From an uncultured Monoglobus sp. (lineage in GTDB: Bacteria; Bacillota; Clostridia; Monoglobales; Monoglobaceae), in contig CANRGH010000001.1 in assembly GCA_947630135.1 (NCBI GenBank), positions 124,001-188,000 of the forward strand: 64,000 bases of DNA, in the 5' to 3' direction. A model generated the notes under the pieces. It did no database searches, had not been told where the DNA came from, and worked only from the letters and a program-made list of their open reading frames with translations. A program made the translations under genes and the position numbers. Below, piece after piece: positions 18,512 through 25,536 of the stretch (the stretch's first letter is position 1; each line of letters opens with the position of its first letter).

Positions 18512-18615
18512 AGAAAGAGAAACGGCAGAGCGTAAAAACGGTTTGGCCGCTTCAGAGTTGAATATAAAACAACCGCTAAAGTAGGGTCAAAACTTTAAAG
18601 GCGGTTGTTTTATTG
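18512..18615 (+). ncRNA. Candidate antisense antitoxin RNA, module 2
   Basis: About 100 bases from its promoter to the hairpin at 18566-18611. The first ~42 bases (AGAAAGAGAAACGGCAGAGC onward) are essentially identical to the minus-strand RNA of module 3, 26 kb away, while surrounding DNA differs. No ORF. Its 3' end overlaps the 3' end of the convergent peptide mRNA. Confidence 0.65.
18566..18611. terminator. Shared bidirectional terminator, module 2
   Basis: AAAACAACCGC / GCGGTTGTTTT around an AT-rich loop. The loop sequence (AAAGT..GGTCAAAACTT) is shared with module 3. The toxin stop (18610-18612) touches the right arm. Confidence 0.72.
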
Positions 18616-18696
18616 CACAGCAGTTGCAAAAACCGCGAATAACACGATTATTACAATAAGTGCAGCGATTATTCTGAAAAATAATTTATTCATCAT
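18610..18696 (-). CDS. 28-residue hydrophobic peptide, candidate type I toxin (module 2, probably silenced)
   Basis: ATG ATG at 18696-18691, stop TAA at 18610-18612. The peptide begins MMNKLFFRIIAALIVIIVLF and ends FATAVQ. From the second Met it is 27 residues, the same length as the module 3 peptide, with about 16 identities and no gaps. It is one hydrophobic helix with a basic N-terminus. The ribosome site is degraded (GTAGTG where module 3 has GGAGTG). The leader is separated from the gene by an inserted element carrying a terminator, so expression is probably lost while the opposing RNA gene stays intact. Confidence 0.55.
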   Translation of the reverse strand: MMNKLFFRIIAALIVIIVLFAVFATAVQ

Positions 18697-18697
18697 A

Positions 18698-18852
18698 CGC
18701 ATCACTACTGCGTCACAATGTGCGCCGCTTATCAAAAAAATCGCAGGCGATTTTTTCTCATCGCTCTGCAATTGTTCCTTTTCCCACAAAGTGCACTTCG
18801 TTGGCGCTTTGCGGGAGCCCTATTCGCTATTCACTAATCCCTAATCGCTATG
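18698..18852 (-). mobile_element. Small inserted repeat element with terminator, splitting the module 2 leader
   Basis: Compared with module 3, about 150 bp replace the stretch between the GGACGG leader element and the GTGATGC before the ATG. The segment has a palindromic terminator (18734-18756, AAAATCGC / GCGATTTT with a T-run on both strands). Its left end is a sequence also seen at 51834-51861 and 52587-52620 (CTATTCGCTAATCACTAATC type). No transposase: a non-autonomous repeat. Confidence 0.5.
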
Positions 18853-18957
18853 TTAGCCGTCCTTACGTTTTCATGTCTGCCTTTTACTTCAATATATTTT
18901 ATTTACACCGAAGTGTTTCTCCGCCCGAGAAAGCTCGGACTTGTGATATTCATCACC
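18852..18957 (-). promoter_or_regulatory. Toxin mRNA leader remnant, module 2
   Basis: Aligns along its whole length with the module 3 leader (44202-44306). GGAGAAACAC and GGCAGA..GAAACGTAAGGACGG are conserved; two stem-loops keep pairing with different bases (CCGAG..CTCGG here, ACGG..CCGT there). Confidence 0.6.
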
Positions 18958-18963
18958 GAATAC

Positions 18964-18992
18964 ATAATACCACAATATGACATATATTTCAA
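18964..18992 (-). promoter_or_regulatory. Promoter of toxin mRNA, module 2
   Basis: Minus strand TTGAAA (18992-18987), 17-bp spacer, TATTAT (18969-18964). It aligns base for base in position with the module 3 toxin promoter. Confidence 0.68.
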
Positions 18993-19027
18993 GTTAAAAA
19001 TCGGTTACACAAATATTGATATAACGG

Positions 19028-19062
19028 AAAACGGATAGAGGCGGTGCCTATATCCGTTTTTA
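19028..19062 (-). terminator. Original terminator downstream of rluD
   Basis: AAAACGGATA / TATCCGTTTTT inverted repeat directly after the stop codon of the truncated rluD copy. The intact rluD at 23449 lacks it, which suggests that this end of the duplication is the ancestral gene end. Confidence 0.7.
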
Positions 19063-19667
19063 TTCATTATTCTTTCTTAAAATTTCAAGTACCTTTTCAA
19101 AGTAGTCGGGGAGGGGGGCGGTGAACTCCATATATTCGTCGGTGTCGGGGTGGACGAAGCCGAGTTTATAGGCGTGGAGAAGCTGACCCTTTAGATTGAA
19201 CTCCTCTTTTTTTACGCCGTAGGTTTTGTCGCCGACTATCGGGTGGCCGTTATGGGACATATGCACCCTTATTTGGTGGGTTCTGCCGGTCTCAAGCACG
19301 CACTCGACAAGGGTATAGCTCCCGAAACGCTCGAGCACGCGATAGTTTGTCACGGCCTCGCGGGAATTTTGGTCGGTTATCGTCATTTTTTTGCGGTTTA
19401 TCGGGTGGCGGCCTATCGGCGCGTCGATCCTTCCGCTGTCCTGCTTTATATTTCCGTGAACCAGCGCCTTATACGCGCGGGTCAGGCTGTGGACCTTTAT
19501 CTGATCCGCCAGCTTCTGGTGGGCGCTGTTATTTTTCGCCACCATCAGCAGGCCCGAGGTGTCTTTGTCGATACGGTGCAGAATTCCCGGGCGCTTCTCG
19601 CCGTTTATTCCCGACAGGCTGTCTTTGCAATGGAACATCAGCGCGTTGACCAGCGTTCCCGAAAAAT
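19056..19667. repeat. Left copy of ~612-bp direct repeat (3' part of rluD)
   Basis: About 98% identical to 23445-24057, with roughly 14 base differences. The two copies flank the restriction-modification island. Homology ends abruptly at CCCGAAAAATT on one side and TTTTTATTCATT on the other. Confidence 0.9.
19060..19667 (-). pseudogene. rluD: Truncated duplicate of rluD (C-terminal ~200 residues)
   Basis: Keeps the pseudouridine synthase core with the catalytic GILHRIDKDTSGLL motif and the natural stop, but lacks the N-terminal S4 domain and the first ~110 residues of the intact gene at 23449. An internal ATG at 19638 has no ribosome site. In the 192 shared codons only one residue differs (K for E in MFHC(K/E)DSL); the other differences are silent. 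That means the copies diverged while both were under selection, so one was probably imported with the island from a related strain. Not expected to be functional now. Confidence 0.85.
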
Positions 19668-19772
19668 TTTCATTATATATATCAGAACGCCCGCTTACAC
19701 CCTGTGTATAACCGACCTATTTCGACAGACCGAGCAGGCCGATAATATTTGCCTGCTGTTTCCCATTAAAAT

Positions 19773-20519
19773 TTATTGTTTATGAAAAACAAATAAATAC
19801 TCATGTGCAATCAGCAAAAAATTGTACTTCACACTATTCGTTTTCCAATAACCAGTTGCTCTGCAATTATGCTGTTCTTTTATAATAAGTTCTTTTAACT
19901 TAAAACCACTGTCCTGAAAAATATTCATGACATCAAACGACATGGGAATCATATGTCCTTTTTGCCGTGTATCACCCATGAGAACAACACAAAATTTATC
20001 CTTTTTTAAGACACGATAACATTCCAATGCAACACTATGCATTTCAAAAAGAAAATCCCTAATTTTCAATCGTGATAAATCATTCTCGATATCTTCGCTG
20101 TATTTAATTATATTTGCATATGGTGGATGAGTACAAATCAAATCAATGCTTTCATTAGGGATAAAATCAAGATGTCTTGCATCGCCCTTTTTAATACAAA
20201 CCTTGCCTTTCGCTGGCTCATAATCAAATGCTGTTTTTTCTCTGCATCTTTCTAACGCCGCGTCATTAACATCAACTCCGATTATGTCTCGATTTAAAAG
20301 TTTCGCCTCAACAAGCGTTGTGCCGCCTCCCGCAAATTGATCAAGCACTAAATCTCCTTCTTTTGAATAGCGCAGTATAATATTTCTCGGTATGTACGGA
20401 GACCAGTTCCCGCGCCATTGGGCATCATGCGTCGCCCAGTCGCCACGTTTCGGAAATGACCAGTGTGTAGTCATTTCAAGTTCAAAATCTTCTGGCTCCC
20501 ATTTTTTTATTATTTTCAT
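19773..20519 (-). CDS. Site-specific DNA methyltransferase (second MTase of DpnII-type locus)
   Basis: SAM-dependent amino-methyltransferase of 248 residues. Motif I, LVLDQFAGGGTTLVEAKLL (~59-77), comes before motif IV, THPPYANIIKY (~129-139). This order differs from DpnA-type beta enzymes, so it is not an ordinary DpnA despite the locus. The N-terminal HWSFPKRGDWATHDAQWRGNW (19-39) is a recurring signature of one MTase group found in phages and R-M loci. THPPY in place of DPPY or SPPY leaves base specificity (N6-A or N4-C) open. Last gene of the AT-rich island operon, 44 bases after the zinc-finger gene. Confidence 0.85.
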   Translation of the reverse strand: MKIIKKWEPEDFELEMTTHWSFPKRGDWATHDAQWRGNWSPYIPRNIILRYSKEGDLVLDQFAGGGTTLVEAKLLNRDIIGVDVNDAALERCREKTAFDYEPAKGKVCIKKGDARHLDFIPNESIDLICTHPPYANIIKYSEDIENDLSRLKIRDFLFEMHSVALECYRVLKKDKFCVVLMGDTRQKGHMIPMSFDVMNIFQDSGFKLKELIIKEQHNCRATGYWKTNSVKYNFLLIAHEYLFVFHKQ

Positions 20520-20563
20520 TTATATCACCAATAAATTAAATACTAATAAAACTTTATGAGCTC

Positions 20564-20737
20564 TTACTTAGCCCTGCATTCTTTACACCAAGATTGATTT
20601 CTTATTTTGTCATTACCCATATTTCGAAAACCAAATTCACTTATCGGTTTTTCCTTCCCACAATGTGGACATATTCGTGTAGGCTCACTACCATTATAGC
20701 CATTTGACTGAATTATTGGTCTTTTATTATTTATCAT
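20564..20737 (-). CDS. Small zinc-ribbon protein in R-M operon
   Basis: 57 residues from the ATG at 20737, which lies 5 bases after GGAGG; two upstream in-frame ATGs overlap that site. CPHCGKEKPISEF and WCKECRA give two CxxC knuckles, a four-Cys zinc ribbon. Such ribbons occur at the N-terminus of HNH nucleases and as separate proteins near R-M genes. No nuclease domain is present here. It may help DNA recognition or act as a control protein; function not shown. It lies between the DpnII nuclease and the second methyltransferase. Confidence 0.7.
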   Translation of the reverse strand: MINNKRPIIQSNGYNGSEPTRICPHCGKEKPISEFGFRNMGNDKIRNQSWCKECRAK

Positions 20738-20761
20738 CATTTCCTCCATATTTATATTATA

Positions 20762-21625
20762 TTATTTTATTATTTCATAAATTATCCCGTTCTCCAAATC
20801 ATTAATATTATAAATGTATTCCATAACATCAAATGTTTCTTCAAGATTATGTCTTGCTTTCGCCCAACCCTTACCATCAGTAAACCATACAAACGTAAAA
20901 CCATCTATTGTATTAGCTTCCAATGCAAGAGTCTTGTAACTGCGAGCAGTTTCGTTTAATTTGGAACCTCCACCTCCATAAAAATTTGTTTCTATGCCAT
21001 ATATCATATTATCAGTTTTGATGACAAAATCAAAGCGCTTTTCCATCTTTCCATGATTGGATATTGCAGACAAATCAACCTTCCATCTTTCGGTAATTTG
21101 ATTAATATACATTTCTTTAAAATATGTTTTATCCCTTGTAAAACCCGCTTTTCGGATAAAGTTCTCAACAAGATTTTCCATCAAATGACCACCACGGTTC
21201 TTTCTTCCATTTGAATCAAGCCCTGTCTCGACACCAGTAGCATAATCCACAAGATTATTGACAATATGGTTTGCTATTAAATCAAATAACCCGGTTTTGC
21301 GCATAAAAATTTTATATTGCTCAAACGATAAATTAGGATTATTAAATTTGTATATAAATTCACCGTCACTATCAATAGCATATATCTCTGTTGCCCTAAC
21401 AGCCAAAAGCAACGGTATACACTTCAAGACTTCAGGATATTTTTTAATCAAATTTTCAAAATCGGCTTCAATATTTTTTGAACCAATAAGAGAATTCAAA
21501 ATATTTAGTTCTACCTTAATTGTTTCTACATTTCTAATAACTTTTTCAAAATCTACATAATAGCCATAATCCGCTATACTGTCACGAAAACCAGACAACC
21601 ATGTATTAAAGTTCCTTTTTACCAT
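20762..21625 (-). CDS. DpnII-family type II restriction endonuclease
   Basis: 287 residues. TGLDSNGRKNRGGHLMENLV and the later RFDFVIKTDNMIYGIETNFYGGGGSKLNETARSY regions are typical of DpnII/MboI nucleases, which cut unmethylated GATC. The D..ExN (FDF...IETNF) arrangement supplies the PD-(D/E)xK-like site. It lies 15 bases after the TIR gene and belongs with the Dam-type methylase at 22264. AT-rich, with AAA/ATA/TTT codon use unlike the flanking ylm genes: a transferred gene. GATC specificity is inferred from family. Confidence 0.9.
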   Translation of the reverse strand: MVKRNFNTWLSGFRDSIADYGYYVDFEKVIRNVETIKVELNILNSLIGSKNIEADFENLIKKYPEVLKCIPLLLAVRATEIYAIDSDGEFIYKFNNPNLSFEQYKIFMRKTGLFDLIANHIVNNLVDYATGVETGLDSNGRKNRGGHLMENLVENFIRKAGFTRDKTYFKEMYINQITERWKVDLSAISNHGKMEKRFDFVIKTDNMIYGIETNFYGGGGSKLNETARSYKTLALEANTIDGFTFVWFTDGKGWAKARHNLEETFDVMEYIYNINDLENGIIYEIIK

Positions 21626-21640
21626 ATTATATATTCCTCC

Positions 21641-22252
21641 TTAGTTTGGTATGATGGCTGGTCCAACAAATGCCTCATACAACAAATTACATCTATATAA
21701 TTCCATCATTAAACTTAGCGGATATTTTGCATGAAATTCTTCTATATCAGAATCAAAAACCACGTTTTCATCTTCTATTTTCAATTCATAATTAGGAAGC
21801 AAATCACTCAACTCAATCAACATCATATCAATGTCAAATTTCGGTTTTAGTTTTTTTGCAATTATTTTAGCCACATATAAAGGGGATTCTCCATCTATAT
21901 ATCCAATTGTCGGAGGAATCTCGTCTATAACTGCATTATCCAGTTTAATTGGAATCAAATATTCTTCAAGTTGCGAAAATACTCTTGAATTTATAAATTT
22001 CAATTCATGTCTTGTCCACTCCTTCTTCTTATAACTTTCAGAAATAAAAACAATAGCAAATTTTGCGCGATTTTGATATATATCTCCAAGGAAAGAAAAT
22101 AAGTCTTTACCTGCCAAGATTTCTTTTTCATAATTGTCATAAAACACATTTATTCCTATTGAGCGTAATATCTCTGCGCATTTCTCTACAAATGTTCGAT
22201 CTTCACCCGCAAACGAAAATGCCACATCGTAATAAAATTGTTTCTGTTCCAT
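21641..22252 (-). CDS. TIR-domain protein embedded in the R-M operon
   Basis: 203 residues. A TIR fold spans ~7-140: YDVAFSFAGEDR (first strand and AA loop), INVFYDNYE, FAIVFISESYKKKEWTRHEL. The last motif puts a Glu where TIR NADases have their catalytic Glu. The C-terminal ~60 residues (IDMMLIELSDLL...) are unrecognised. Bacterial TIR proteins commonly degrade NAD or make signalling nucleotides after phage sensing. No ThsA or other known partner is nearby; instead the gene sits 11 bases after the methylase and 15 before the nuclease, in one operon. Possibly a back-up suicide arm of the R-M system; this is inference. Confidence 0.85.
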   Translation of the reverse strand: MEQKQFYYDVAFSFAGEDRTFVEKCAEILRSIGINVFYDNYEKEILAGKDLFSFLGDIYQNRAKFAIVFISESYKKKEWTRHELKFINSRVFSQLEEYLIPIKLDNAVIDEIPPTIGYIDGESPLYVAKIIAKKLKPKFDIDMMLIELSDLLPNYELKIEDENVVFDSDIEEFHAKYPLSLMMELYRCNLLYEAFVGPAIIPN

Positions 22253-22263
22253 TTCTTAACTCC

Positions 22264-23331
22264 TTAAAAATTGCTAATTAAAAGCTCTTTTATTTGACCT
22301 CTCGATTCACCATTACAATTAATCATTCTTGTTGCCTGCACCCTTTTTATATTACGTTTTTTATAAAGAACATCAAAAAAATCATCATCAATGCATGAAT
22401 TTGTCGGATCGGAATTGCTGACAACAATTTTTGCCCCTTTCTTATTCATTAGTTCTACGAATTCTGCAAGTTCAATTTGTTTTTCATCATCAAAATTATT
22501 TTCTGTGTAAGCAGTAAATCTTGATGTGTCAGTAATTGGTCTATATGGCGGATCGAAATAAACAAATGTATGCTTATCTATAAATTTTTCCGACTCCATA
22601 TAATCTCCACAAACAATTTTTACATTTTTTAGCTTTTCAGATGCTTTTAATAAATTTGTTTCATCACAAATCAATGGATTTTTATATGCACCCATAGGAA
22701 CATTGAAAAGTCCTTTTTTGTTTACACGATAAAGACCATTAAAGCAAGTTTTATTCAGAAAAATCATTAAAGCCGCTTTTTCAATATTTTCAACTCTATT
22801 ACCATTTATCTTTAATTCGTTAAATCGCTCTCTTTTTGACAAATAGTATTTTTTTCGTTCTGTCATTTCAAGTGGAATATACTCATTTTGATATATATAT
22901 AATAATCCTAACAAATCATCTATATGCTTCTGTACAATAATATATGTATTGACAAGTTCAGCGTTTATATCGCTAATATAAATATCTTCCAAATCAAATT
23001 TATTTAGTATATCAAACAGAACGGCGCCACCTCCGACAAACGGTTCGGCATACTTCGTAATTATATCGTGTTTAAAAGGGTAATATTGCTTTATTTCATT
23101 TATCAGCTGACTTTTGCCACCAGCCCATTTCAAAAACGGGCGTACTATTCCATCAGTTTTCATATCTTTAACTTTTCTTGCATCTTTTGGTTTTTCAGCA
23201 TTAGATGGTATAATCCACATATTTTTATCCATTATAGCACCCAAAATTCTGCTTTCCGAGCAAAGCGTTGCTATCTGACGTTGTGACATTCCCCATTTAT
23301 CCGCTACTTCTCTCACAGACATATAACCCAT
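22264..23331 (-). CDS. HTH-Dam fusion: D12-class N6-adenine methyltransferase (DpnM-like)
   Basis: 355 residues. N-terminal ~1-50 is a helix-turn-helix of the SVREVADKWGMSQRQIATLC type, then ~65-355 is a D12-class Dam/DpnM methylase with FLKWAGGKSQLI (motif X), AEPFVGGGAVLFDI (motif I) and VYFDPPYRP (motif IV, DPPY). It should protect GATC sites from the DpnII-type nuclease of the same operon. The fused HTH is not part of classical DpnM and could let the enzyme bind its own promoter. First gene of the operon, behind a good promoter (23389-23361). AT-rich. Confidence 0.9.
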   Translation of the reverse strand: MGYMSVREVADKWGMSQRQIATLCSESRILGAIMDKNMWIIPSNAEKPKDARKVKDMKTDGIVRPFLKWAGGKSQLINEIKQYYPFKHDIITKYAEPFVGGGAVLFDILNKFDLEDIYISDINAELVNTYIIVQKHIDDLLGLLYIYQNEYIPLEMTERKKYYLSKRERFNELKINGNRVENIEKAALMIFLNKTCFNGLYRVNKKGLFNVPMGAYKNPLICDETNLLKASEKLKNVKIVCGDYMESEKFIDKHTFVYFDPPYRPITDTSRFTAYTENNFDDEKQIELAEFVELMNKKGAKIVVSNSDPTNSCIDDDFFDVLYKKRNIKRVQATRMINCNGESRGQIKELLISNF

Positions 23332-23360
23332 TGTTACTCACGTCCTTTCATTATAAATAT

Positions 23361-23389
23361 ATTATATTTCAAATCACAAATAAATGCAA
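23361..23389 (-). promoter_or_regulatory. Promoter of the R-M/TIR operon
   Basis: Minus strand TTGCAT (23389-23384), 17-bp spacer, TATAAT (23366-23361), 30 bases before the HTH-Dam ATG. Confidence 0.7.
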
Positions 23390-23444
23390 TACTGTTTTTA
23401 AATTATTTTGTATAAAAATATATTTTATAAACACTCACAATATA

Positions 23445-24057
23445 TTTTTTATTCATTATTCTTTCTTAAAATTTCAAGCACCTTTTCAAAGTAGTCGGGG
23501 AGGGGGGCGGTGAACTCCATATATTCATCGGTGTCGGGGTGGACGAAGCCGAGCTTATAGGCGTGGAGAAGCTGGCCCTTCAGATTGAACTCCTCTTTTT
23601 TTACGCCGTAGGTTTTGTCGCCGACTATCGGGTGACCGTTATGGGACATATGCACCCTTATTTGGTGGGTCCTACCGGTTTCGAGCACGCACTCGACAAG
23701 GGTATAGCTCCCGAAACGCTCGAGCACACGGTAGTTTGTCACGGCCTCGCGGGAATTTTGGTCGGTTATCGTCATTTTTTTGCGGTTTATCGGGTGGCGG
23801 CCTATCGGCGCGTCGATCCTTCCGCTGTCCTGCTTTATATTTCCGTGAACCAGCGCCTTATACGCGCGGGTCAGGCTGTGGACCTTTATCTGATCCGCCA
23901 GCTTCTGGTGGGCGCTGTTATTTTTCGCCACCATCAGCAGGCCCGAGGTGTCTTTGTCGATACGGTGCAGAATTCCCGGGCGCTTCTCGCCGTTTATTCC
24001 CGAGAGGCTGTCTTCGCAATGGAACATCAGCGCGTTGACCAGCGTTCCCGAAAAATT
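23445..24057. repeat. Right copy of ~612-bp direct repeat (3' part of intact rluD)
   Basis: Partner of the repeat at 19056-19667. Here the repeat is continuous with the 5' part of rluD, so this copy completes the gene next to the island. Confidence 0.9.
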
Positions 24058-24366
24058 GCCCGGCGCGGGATGCACCACCATGCCCTGCGACTTGTTGACG
24101 ATCAGCATTGAAGAGTCCTCGTATACTATGTCAAGCGGAATGTCCTCGGGGACGATCTCAAGCGGCGCGGGCTCCGGAAAGCTCACGGTTATCTCGTCGC
24201 CCGCCTTAAGAATACGGTTCGGCTTGGCGGGCGCGCCGTTCACGGTGACATTTCTGGCGTTTATCAGCTTTTTTGCATATGACCTTGTCACTCCGCTCAA
24301 AGCCTCCGCAGTCAGCTTGTCAAGCCTTCCGCCGTCCTCGGTTATCTTGATCGTCTTTATTTCCAT
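23449..24366 (-). CDS. rluD: RluA/RluD-family 23S rRNA pseudouridine synthase
   Basis: 305 residues from the ATG at 24366 (GGAGG ten bases upstream), giving MEIKTIKITEDGGRLDKL; a longer upstream frame overlaps lspA. N-terminal S4 RNA-binding domain (~12-75), then the catalytic core with NKSQGMVVHP and RPGILHRIDKDTSGLL, where Asp of RIDKD is the nucleophile. It starts 7 bases after lspA, as in many Bacillota. Its 3' end is duplicated at 19056, beyond the R-M island, and it has lost the terminator that stayed with that copy. The gene remains intact despite the insertion. Confidence 0.94.
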   Translation of the reverse strand: MEIKTIKITEDGGRLDKLTAEALSGVTRSYAKKLINARNVTVNGAPAKPNRILKAGDEITVSFPEPAPLEIVPEDIPLDIVYEDSSMLIVNKSQGMVVHPAPGNFSGTLVNALMFHCEDSLSGINGEKRPGILHRIDKDTSGLLMVAKNNSAHQKLADQIKVHSLTRAYKALVHGNIKQDSGRIDAPIGRHPINRKKMTITDQNSREAVTNYRVLERFGSYTLVECVLETGRTHQIRVHMSHNGHPIVGDKTYGVKKEEFNLKGQLLHAYKLGFVHPDTDEYMEFTAPLPDYFEKVLEILRKNNE

Positions 24367-24373
24367 AGTTCCG

Positions 24374-24838
24374 CTAATCCTCCGGCTTATTTTTGTTTTC
24401 GGCGCCGCCGAACAGAAAATGAATGACAAGCGCCGCCGCTCCGACGCACACCGCCATGTCCGCCACGTTGAACACCGGGAAATTGATCAGCCTGAAATCC
24501 AGAAAATCCACCACATAGCCCTTTAAGACCCGCTCGATCAGGTTGCCGAAAGAGCCCGAGATCACCAGTGCGGCACCCAGTTTGAGCCACGCGTCGCGCC
24601 GCGGGGCTTTTATCAGATAGGCAATAAGCGCAATAAGAATAATAACGGATAATGTGACAAACACTATCCGTTTATTTTCAAGCATGCCGAAGGCGATACC
24701 GTTGTTTTCAACATATGTCAGGTGAAACACGCCGTCTATCAGCGGCACCCCCGCGCCGCCGGCGAGGGCGGAAACCGCCGCGTGTTTTGTTATCAAATCA
24801 AGAATTAAAACCGATATTCCGATTATAACATATATCAT
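24374..24838 (-). CDS. lspA: Lipoprotein signal peptidase (signal peptidase II)
   Basis: Aspartic membrane protease that trims prolipoproteins. 154 residues, four helices. GNLIERVLKGYVVDFLDF (~98-115) and FPVFNVADMAV (~120-130) hold the two catalytic Asp residues; VENNGIAFG is the conserved first loop. Normal length. In the ylm-type operon between divIVA and rluD. The lipoprotein at 62422 in this window would be a substrate. Confidence 0.95.
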   Translation of the reverse strand: MIYVIIGISVLILDLITKHAAVSALAGGAGVPLIDGVFHLTYVENNGIAFGMLENKRIVFVTLSVIILIALIAYLIKAPRRDAWLKLGAALVISGSFGNLIERVLKGYVVDFLDFRLINFPVFNVADMAVCVGAAALVIHFLFGGAENKNKPED

Positions 24839-24858
24839 AAACAGGCTGCCGCTTTTTG

Positions 24859-25503
24859 TTACTCGGCGGCAACATACTCTCCTTTTTCGTTAAGTTTTAT
24901 CCTCGGAAGCTCCTGGGTCACCTTTTCGAGCGCCGCCACGACGCGCTCATTGGCCGATGGCTGAACGTCCCCGGGCATATCGGGAATGTCGTCGATCTCG
25001 CTCTTTATGACCTCGACTGCCTCGGCGCTCGAGCGTATCTTGGAGTCCGCGTCGTCGTTGATTTTTGAATAGTCTTTTATGACCTCAAGCTGCGAGTTGA
25101 GCAGCGACACCGTCTTGGCTCTGAAAACCTCGACGCTGCGCTTCATTTCCTCATACTTGCGGTTTATCTCGGCGACCTCTTTGGCCGCGCGATTGATTAT
25201 CTCGGCCGCCTTGGTCTCGGCGTCTCTGATAATAACCTGCGCCTGGCCGTGGGCGTTGGTCTTGATCTCATCGCTCGCGCCCTTCGCGACCGACAGCGCG
25301 TTTCTCAGCGTGTCCTCCATTGACTTATACTGCTTCACAGCGTCGCTCAGCATGCCAATCCTGTCCATGGCGGACAGGTTTTCGTTATAGATCTTCTCAT
25401 AGCTCAAGGCGACTTCCTTCATGAAGTTGTTGACCTCGGATATGCTGTAGCCGCGCATTTCCTTTTTAAATTCCTTGCTTTCTATATCTGCGGGTGTAAT
25501 CAT
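24859..25503 (-). CDS. divIVA: DivIVA-domain cell division protein
   Basis: 214 residues. ITPADIESKEFKKEMRGYS...VNNFMKEV (2-30) is the conserved membrane-binding N-terminus. ~30-150 is a predicted coiled coil rich in Glu, Lys and Ala; the C-terminal ~60 residues are acidic and probably disordered. DivIVA binds curved membrane at poles and septa. Standard place between ylmH and lspA. Confidence 0.93.
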   Translation of the reverse strand: MITPADIESKEFKKEMRGYSISEVNNFMKEVALSYEKIYNENLSAMDRIGMLSDAVKQYKSMEDTLRNALSVAKGASDEIKTNAHGQAQVIIRDAETKAAEIINRAAKEVAEINRKYEEMKRSVEVFRAKTVSLLNSQLEVIKDYSKINDDADSKIRSSAEAVEVIKSEIDDIPDMPGDVQPSANERVVAALEKVTQELPRIKLNEKGEYVAAE

Positions 25504-25536
25504 AGTAATCCTCCCAATACTTTCGATTTTAATATA

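Noticed and set aside
18605-18844. 79-codon plus-strand frame over toxin module 2
   Set aside because: It reads through the shared terminator and the inserted repeat; the minus-strand peptide aligned with module 3 explains the region better.
19773-20519. DpnA homolog
   Set aside because: Motif order and THPPY motif differ from DpnA; called only as a methyltransferase.
21641-22252. Thoeris system
   Set aside because: The TIR gene has no ThsA-like NADase beside it; its neighbours are restriction-modification genes.
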